A stretch of 64,000 nt of DNA from Dyadobacter alkalitolerans DSM 23607. GTDB taxonomy: Bacteria; Bacteroidota; Bacteroidia; Cytophagales; Spirosomataceae. The stretch lies in assembly GCF_000428845.1 (NCBI RefSeq), contig NZ_AUAS01000008.1, positions 62,001-126,000 of the forward strand. The letters run 5' to 3'. Made by a program: the position numbers and the translations under genes. The notes below the pieces were generated by a model. That model saw only the letters and a list, made by a program, of their open reading frames with translations. It was not told the DNA's origin and ran no database searches. Positions 61,201-64,000 of the stretch are shown piece after piece; position 1 is the stretch's first letter; each line of letters begins with the position of its first letter.

Positions 61201-61994
61201 TGTGAGAAAGGGAAAAGCTTGGAGGAAACGGAAATGTATTTGGTTCCGTTTTCTCTGAATGCCTTTTCTACCGAAAGCTCGTGTGCGTTGTTTTGATAGG
61301 AGTGAAGCAGGGAAACGGCTATGGAATCTGCGTTTTTTGCAGAAGCTAATGTTGATAATTCCTCCGCATTCAAGTTTCTAATCACATTTCCCGAAGCGTC
61401 CAAACGTTGATCAATTTCTAAAACTTCGGAATAAAGCAATCTCGGTTCCGGAATGTTGAGCTGAAAAAGGGAAGGGCGTTGTTGGTTGCCAATGTAAAGC
61501 AAGTCTTTGAAACCTTTGGTAACGACTAAAAGCGTTTTGGCTCCTTTTCTTTCGAGTAATGCGTTTGTGCCTTTTGTGGTTCCGAGACGCATTTCGAGCG
61601 GTGGCAATGTGTCGCTAAGCTTCGTTTTGGTTAATAGTCTTGCAGCCAAAACAGGCGCTTCTTCGCCGCTGAAAATTTCGAAATCTGAATTTTGAGAAAA
61701 TGGGAAGTTATCTTCCAGTCTGAATGTTTGATTGGATGAATCAAAAGAAATGACTTTGCTAGTCAAACCATTTGCCAGCGAGCGCAATGTGTAACCTGTC
61801 AGCAAGTGCGCATCAAATGGCCATGAAGCTTCATATTGAAAAGCGTTATCAGCAACCTTACCAATAATCCGCCCACGTACGCAGCCCGAGCTCAAAACTT
61901 TCAGCCTGGTTTTATTCCCCTCCAAATCAATAGCCAAGCAATCCGTAAAAGTCCCACCCGTATCAACCCAAATCTTCCAAAAAGAAGCATTCAT
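58206..61994 (-). CDS. 5-oxoprolinase/hydantoinase (HyuA-HyuB fusion)
   Basis: A 1262-residue ATP-dependent enzyme. The HyuA half (about residues 1-690) starts with the ATPase signature WVDTGGTFTDC, with LGTTKGTNALLERKG, AITFDMGGTSTDTAL and FGGAGGLHSCQLADLL further on. The HyuB half (about 740-1262) contains RLDFSCALLD, NHPKYGGSHLPDI, RAHHAEVGGKTPGSMP, GGTGAGPGCHGRAAV and a Gly-rich end IETPGGGGFG. This fused layout is that of full-length 5-oxoprolinases, which hydrolyse 5-oxoproline to glutamate. Hydantoinase function is an alternative. The ATG at 61994 is preferred over 62036 because it leads directly into the conserved ATPase domain. Confidence 0.9.
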   Translation of the reverse strand: MNASFWKIWVDTGGTFTDCLAIDLEGNKTRLKVLSSGCVRGRIIGKVADNAFQYEASWPFDAHLLTGYTLRSLANGLTSKVISFDSSNQTFRLEDNFPFSQNSDFEIFSGEEAPVLAARLLTKTKLSDTLPPLEMRLGTTKGTNALLERKGAKTLLVVTKGFKDLLYIGNQQRPSLFQLNIPEPRLLYSEVLEIDQRLDASGNVIRNLNAEELSTLASAKNADSIAVSLLHSYQNNAHELSVEKAFRENGTKYISVSSKLFPFSHYLRRTQTAVVNAYLDPVLDLYLTNIKSSLGEGSLKVMTSTGSLSEVNGFRAKDSLLSGPAGGMVAAANAGKRLGFPKAITFDMGGTSTDTALIDGRPELKYITEIDGIEFHNPTLAIETVAAGGGSICWFDGFSLQVGPESAGASPGPACYGAGGPLTITDVNLLLGKLDASKFGIPVRTDAALAALTALQKSIEARTGNLLAFPELLTGLERIANEKMADAIRKISVEKGINPADFALITFGGAGGLHSCQLADLLDIQTVIIPYDAGLFSAVGMGEALISTIVSKQILLPWRESEDKIQLWENELLQEGAEKLQDQGVSAFETAFCYVYLRFTGQENTIEVGYEGAETLNAFEKLYTAQFGYYPANLTVELESLKLMVQEKATPIEPETIIKEGVLANALRSVNPLFEINEIDSKQPNFTKTDSYNAAQLYEWDQLNAGDQSVGPAILLNNTSTAYIPNGWKLIIQNSKDAIAFKTSETNIIAEKQSEEVALQLFTNRFKSVADEMGVQLQRTAFSVNVKERLDFSCALLDQDGELLVNAQHIPVHLGSMGICGRLVKEAIEIGPGDVIITNHPKYGGSHLPDITLISGIFTNDNICIGYVINRAHHAEVGGKTPGSMPPDATCLAEEGVIILPQYLIKNNVFQWDSIRNLFTEGRYPTRHFLSNEADIIAALSALRKGSEQMLKLVDLHGLETVQKYMRLLKENAVAQLETALTPLHGKTFEATELLDDGHRIQVAVSITPEKQVFDFTGTSKVHPNNLNANISILYSAILYVLRLLVNKEIPLNDGLMKNVDIVLPENSFLHPDFSDDPFECPPVVGGNTEVSQRLVDTLLKAFGLAACSQGTMNNFLFGDEQFGYYETIGGGTGAGPGCHGRAAVHQHMTNTRITDPEQLERKYPVRLLEFGIRKDSGGKGKFKGGDGIVRKIEFLKPLQVTLLAQHRNYAPYGLNGGEDGQCGVHTLISNGETSLLPGISSLEVEKGDILVIETPGGGGFG

Positions 61995-62066
61995 TTTTTC
62001 CCAAGAGACAAACCAAAAAGTGATGTAAACCTCCAAAATAGTTGCTATTGGGAATAAAACCTACCC

Positions 62067-62945
62067 TCAACCAACCCGCTCCCGAAAATCTCTATGAAAC
62101 TCCCGCGGTGACTTCCCCATGATCTTCTTAAAAACCCGATTAAAATTGGTCACATTATCAAAACCAGTCTGGTAACTCACATCGGAAAAGCTGTCGAACA
62201 TGCCGGAAATGATGATTTTGCAGGCTTCGTTTACGCGGACTTCGTTGAGGAAGCTGATGAAGGTTTTGTCTGTGTGTTTTTTGAAATAGCGGCAGAAAGC
62301 TTGGGGCGTGAGGTTGGAGATTTCGGAGATCTCGGCGAGGGAAATGTGCCTTTTGTAATTGCTGACCAGATATTGAAAAATCTGGTCCATTCGGATTCCT
62401 TCGACTTCGGAAATAATTTGCTCACTGTTGTTGGTCGCCAGCGGTTTGATGTCGCGGATGGTGGAAAACAAATGCAGCAACGAAATGAATGATGCTACGC
62501 GTAGACTGTCTTTGTTTTGCTTTAATTCTGAAATGGTTTTTTGGACAATTGGTAATGCTGATTCCGGGATTTGGTAACCATTGTGCAGGCCGTCTACAAA
62601 TTTTTTGATGCTCGCCATTTCGGGCAAGCTTAGAATGTTCTGGTGGAGTTGGGTAGGATTGAAGAAAATGGAGACGGAATGGACCTGCTTTTTTTCTTCG
62701 GGATTGAAATAGGCTTCGTCGTTTTTGAAAATATGCGATTGATTGGCGCCGATAATGTAGACTTCGCCGGATTCAAATCTTTGCATATAATTTCCGGCGA
62801 TGAGGATGCCCGAACCTTCCACGACCCATTCAATCTGAACTTCCCGGTGCCGGTGCAAATGGTTGTAGTAATGCGGCAAAATGTCCTCCTGCACCACAAT
62901 GGTGTGCTCTTTGGAAACGGGAATGGTGAATTGAACGACTTTCAT
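62067..62945 (-). CDS. AraC-family transcriptional regulator
   Basis: A 292-residue regulator. The N-terminal cupin-like ligand-binding region (about 1-130; LPHYYNHLHRHREVQIEWV, GNYMQRFESGEVYIIGAN) is followed by two helix-turn-helix motifs at the C-terminus (SLAEISEISNLTPQAFCRYFKKHT and FSDVSYQTGFDNVTNFNRVFKK), then GKSPREFHRD, the AraC signature. The ATG at 62945 gives the usual MKVVQF-type start; the longer frame from 63029 has no family support. It is encoded 72 bp upstream of the oxoprolinase on the same strand and probably controls it, with the transporter. Confidence 0.93.
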   Translation of the reverse strand: MKVVQFTIPVSKEHTIVVQEDILPHYYNHLHRHREVQIEWVVEGSGILIAGNYMQRFESGEVYIIGANQSHIFKNDEAYFNPEEKKQVHSVSIFFNPTQLHQNILSLPEMASIKKFVDGLHNGYQIPESALPIVQKTISELKQNKDSLRVASFISLLHLFSTIRDIKPLATNNSEQIISEVEGIRMDQIFQYLVSNYKRHISLAEISEISNLTPQAFCRYFKKHTDKTFISFLNEVRVNEACKIIISGMFDSFSDVSYQTGFDNVTNFNRVFKKIMGKSPREFHRDFRERVG

Positions 62946-63004
62946 TGAAGTAAGGTGCGGGCGCAGCCTGCAATGTAATGTAGCTGTTTTGTTTAAAACA
63001 AAGA

Positions 63005-63036
63005 ATCCTGGGTGCGGGAAAAGTTGCACCCAGGAT
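63005..63036 (-). terminator. Rho-independent terminator after the partial azurin-domain gene
   Basis: ATCCTGGGTGC (63005-63015) and GCACCCAGGAT (63026-63036) form an 11-bp perfect stem with a 10-nt loop. On the minus strand it is followed by TCTTTGTTTT. It separates the azurin-domain gene from the AraC gene. Confidence 0.82.
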
Positions 63037-63070
63037 CGTATTTAAAGGCATTATGCCTCGAATTCTTGAA

Positions 63071-64000
63071 TTATTTACTTAAAACGGCCTGTTCTTTGAT
63101 CACCTTCATATTGCCTTTCATCAATCTCCAGTGACCTGGGAATGTGCAGACGTAAGGGTAATCGCCGACTGCATCAGGCACGACGAATTTCAGGCGGAAA
63201 GTTTGTCCCGGATTTACAAGCGGCGTTGCTGCCAAAACCTGCGGAATGTTCGGAACGTAGTTTTTCTCAGCGCCGTCTTTGGCTGTGATCATTTTGTCGG
63301 CGGCTGCACCGATTATTTCAGTCGATTTTGGTTTTCCAACGACCACATTATGCTGCATGGCATCCGGGTTTTCAAAAACTAGCTCAATTGTTTTGCCTGC
63401 AACTGCAGTGAATTCGGTTAAGCTAAATTTCATTTCTTCACGGATCGCTTTGATCTGAACCACCTGCACATTCGGGTCAACTGCGACATCTTCCTTAATG
63501 CCATAAGATTCCATCAATGTCGTGAAACGTGTGCTCAAATCGTCCGGAATGTCGCCTTTGATCGAAGCAAGCAATGTTTTGCCTTCGTCGTTTGCAGTTT
63601 CTTTGCGTTTTGGATTCCATGCGCCTACGATTCCTTTGAAGATGGCGTTGCGTCCTTGCGGATCCAGCGTTTGTGCCGTTTTCATTAATTTCAAAACATC
63701 GTCGCCGCTTGCATAAGACGTATAGCCACGTGTTGCACGTTCCAAAGCAAAGTCAGACAATTTATCCATGCGCTTCACTTCGAAGCTTTTGGTCATGGTG
63801 TTATTTTTGTTCTCGTCTTTTTCAGGAACGACATTGTCTACGTCCACCGTTGCCGTAATGTTCACTTTTCCGGATTCGTCAGAAGTAAAGCCGAAACCTG
63901 ATTTCCAGGGGCCGTTATTTCCTTCTGTCAGTTTCACCGTTTCGCCCGGCGCGATGCCATTGGTAAGCTGGCGGCTGATGTAATTCGTGTTCAATGAACG
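63071..64000 (-). CDS. C-terminal part of an azurin-domain multidomain protein (5' partial)
   Basis: The frame is open to the right edge of the window, so the N-terminal part lies outside. About 309 residues are visible. A beta-rich CARDB-like stretch (about the first 80 residues) is followed by a helical segment and a C-terminal cupredoxin domain with azurin-type copper ligands: His in DAMQHNVVV, then Cys, His and Met in CTFPGHWRLMKG. The cupredoxin resembles the end of the ThuA/PVC/azurin protein at 50894-54430, though the middle differs. The apparent start at 63994 is TTG inside the open frame and is not a real start. Confidence 0.85.
   Translation of the reverse strand, partial: RSLNTNYISRQLTNGIAPGETVKLTEGNNGPWKSGFGFTSDESGKVNITATVDVDNVVPEKDENKNNTMTKSFEVKRMDKLSDFALERATRGYTSYASGDDVLKLMKTAQTLDPQGRNAIFKGIVGAWNPKRKETANDEGKTLLASIKGDIPDDLSTRFTTLMESYGIKEDVAVDPNVQVVQIKAIREEMKFSLTEFTAVAGKTIELVFENPDAMQHNVVVGKPKSTEIIGAAADKMITAKDGAEKNYVPNIPQVLAATPLVNPGQTFRLKFVVPDAVGDYPYVCTFPGHWRLMKGNMKVIKEQAVLSK

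Noticed and set aside
1-64000. tRNA, rRNA, CRISPR or prophage genes
   Set aside because: No cloverleaf-like intergenic sequence, no repeat-spacer array and no phage structural or integrase genes were recognised. The only repeats found are the two palindromes and short operator repeats.

Overview
The window is a chromosomal segment of a Bacteroidota bacterium, most likely a Cytophagales/Spirosomaceae member close to Dyadobacter. The evidence is type IX secretion genes (porU, porV) with cargo carrying C-terminal T9SS sorting domains, two SusC/SusD pairs, Bacteroidota-type promoters (TAnnTTTG), and lineage-typical families (DUF4290, DUF6089, GIN/DUF2807, DUF3857). The genus is inferred from overall protein character, not from a search. 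No rRNA, tRNA, CRISPR array, insertion sequence or prophage was seen.

Layout. 1-8.1 kb: porU (5' end outside the window), porV, an M16 pseudo-peptidase, photolyase, and a DUF1080 protein. 8.1-13.5 kb (minus strand): a long palindrome, MurA with Asp instead of the catalytic Cys, DUF4290, a second C25 protease and DHFR. 13.5-22.2 kb (plus): a PadR regulator with a candidate operator/promoter, a PspC-GIN membrane protein, a stand-alone GIN protein, a DUF6089 barrel, thioesterase, RidA, GltX, a small charged protein, an AIM24-family protein, then a second palindrome of the same family. 22.2-31 kb (minus): a secreted SASA-domain esterase, a SusC/SusD pair, a 583-bp regulatory gap with a perfect TGCAAACGTTTGCA palindrome, and a Gfo/Idh/MocA oxidoreductase. 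31-35.1 kb: two tandem DUF3857 transglutaminase-like proteins, the first with its catalytic residues replaced. 35.2-43.4 kb: a trans-4-hydroxy-L-proline catabolic cluster (deaminase, ketoglutarate-semialdehyde dehydrogenase, epimerase, FAD dehydrogenase) followed by a DUF885 zincin and an APC permease. 43.4-44.7 kb: a decayed peptidase fragment next to a TacT/TacA-type toxin-antitoxin pair. 44.7-64 kb (minus): aminopeptidase P, an operon of ThuA/PVC-propeller/azurin protein plus SusC and SusD, an S9 prolyl-oligopeptidase-type protease, an AraC regulator with 5-oxoprolinase and an Nramp-fold transporter lacking metal ligands, and the C-terminal part of a second azurin-domain protein.

How the parts fit. 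One theme is protein secretion and surface display: T9SS sortase and shuttle plus two candidate cargo proteins. A second is polymer or oligomer uptake by SusCD systems. A third, my inference, is use of imino-acid-rich peptides: aminopeptidase P and an S9 peptidase would release proline-type residues, the hydroxyproline cluster would convert trans-4-hydroxyproline to 2-oxoglutarate, and the oxoprolinase unit would handle pyroglutamate. Plant extensins or animal collagen would be plausible sources.

The most interesting observations are the azurin-capped PVC propeller protein encoded with SusCD, the metal-ligand-less Nramp protein beside 5-oxoprolinase, the active/inactive DUF3857 pair, and the PadR operator site.
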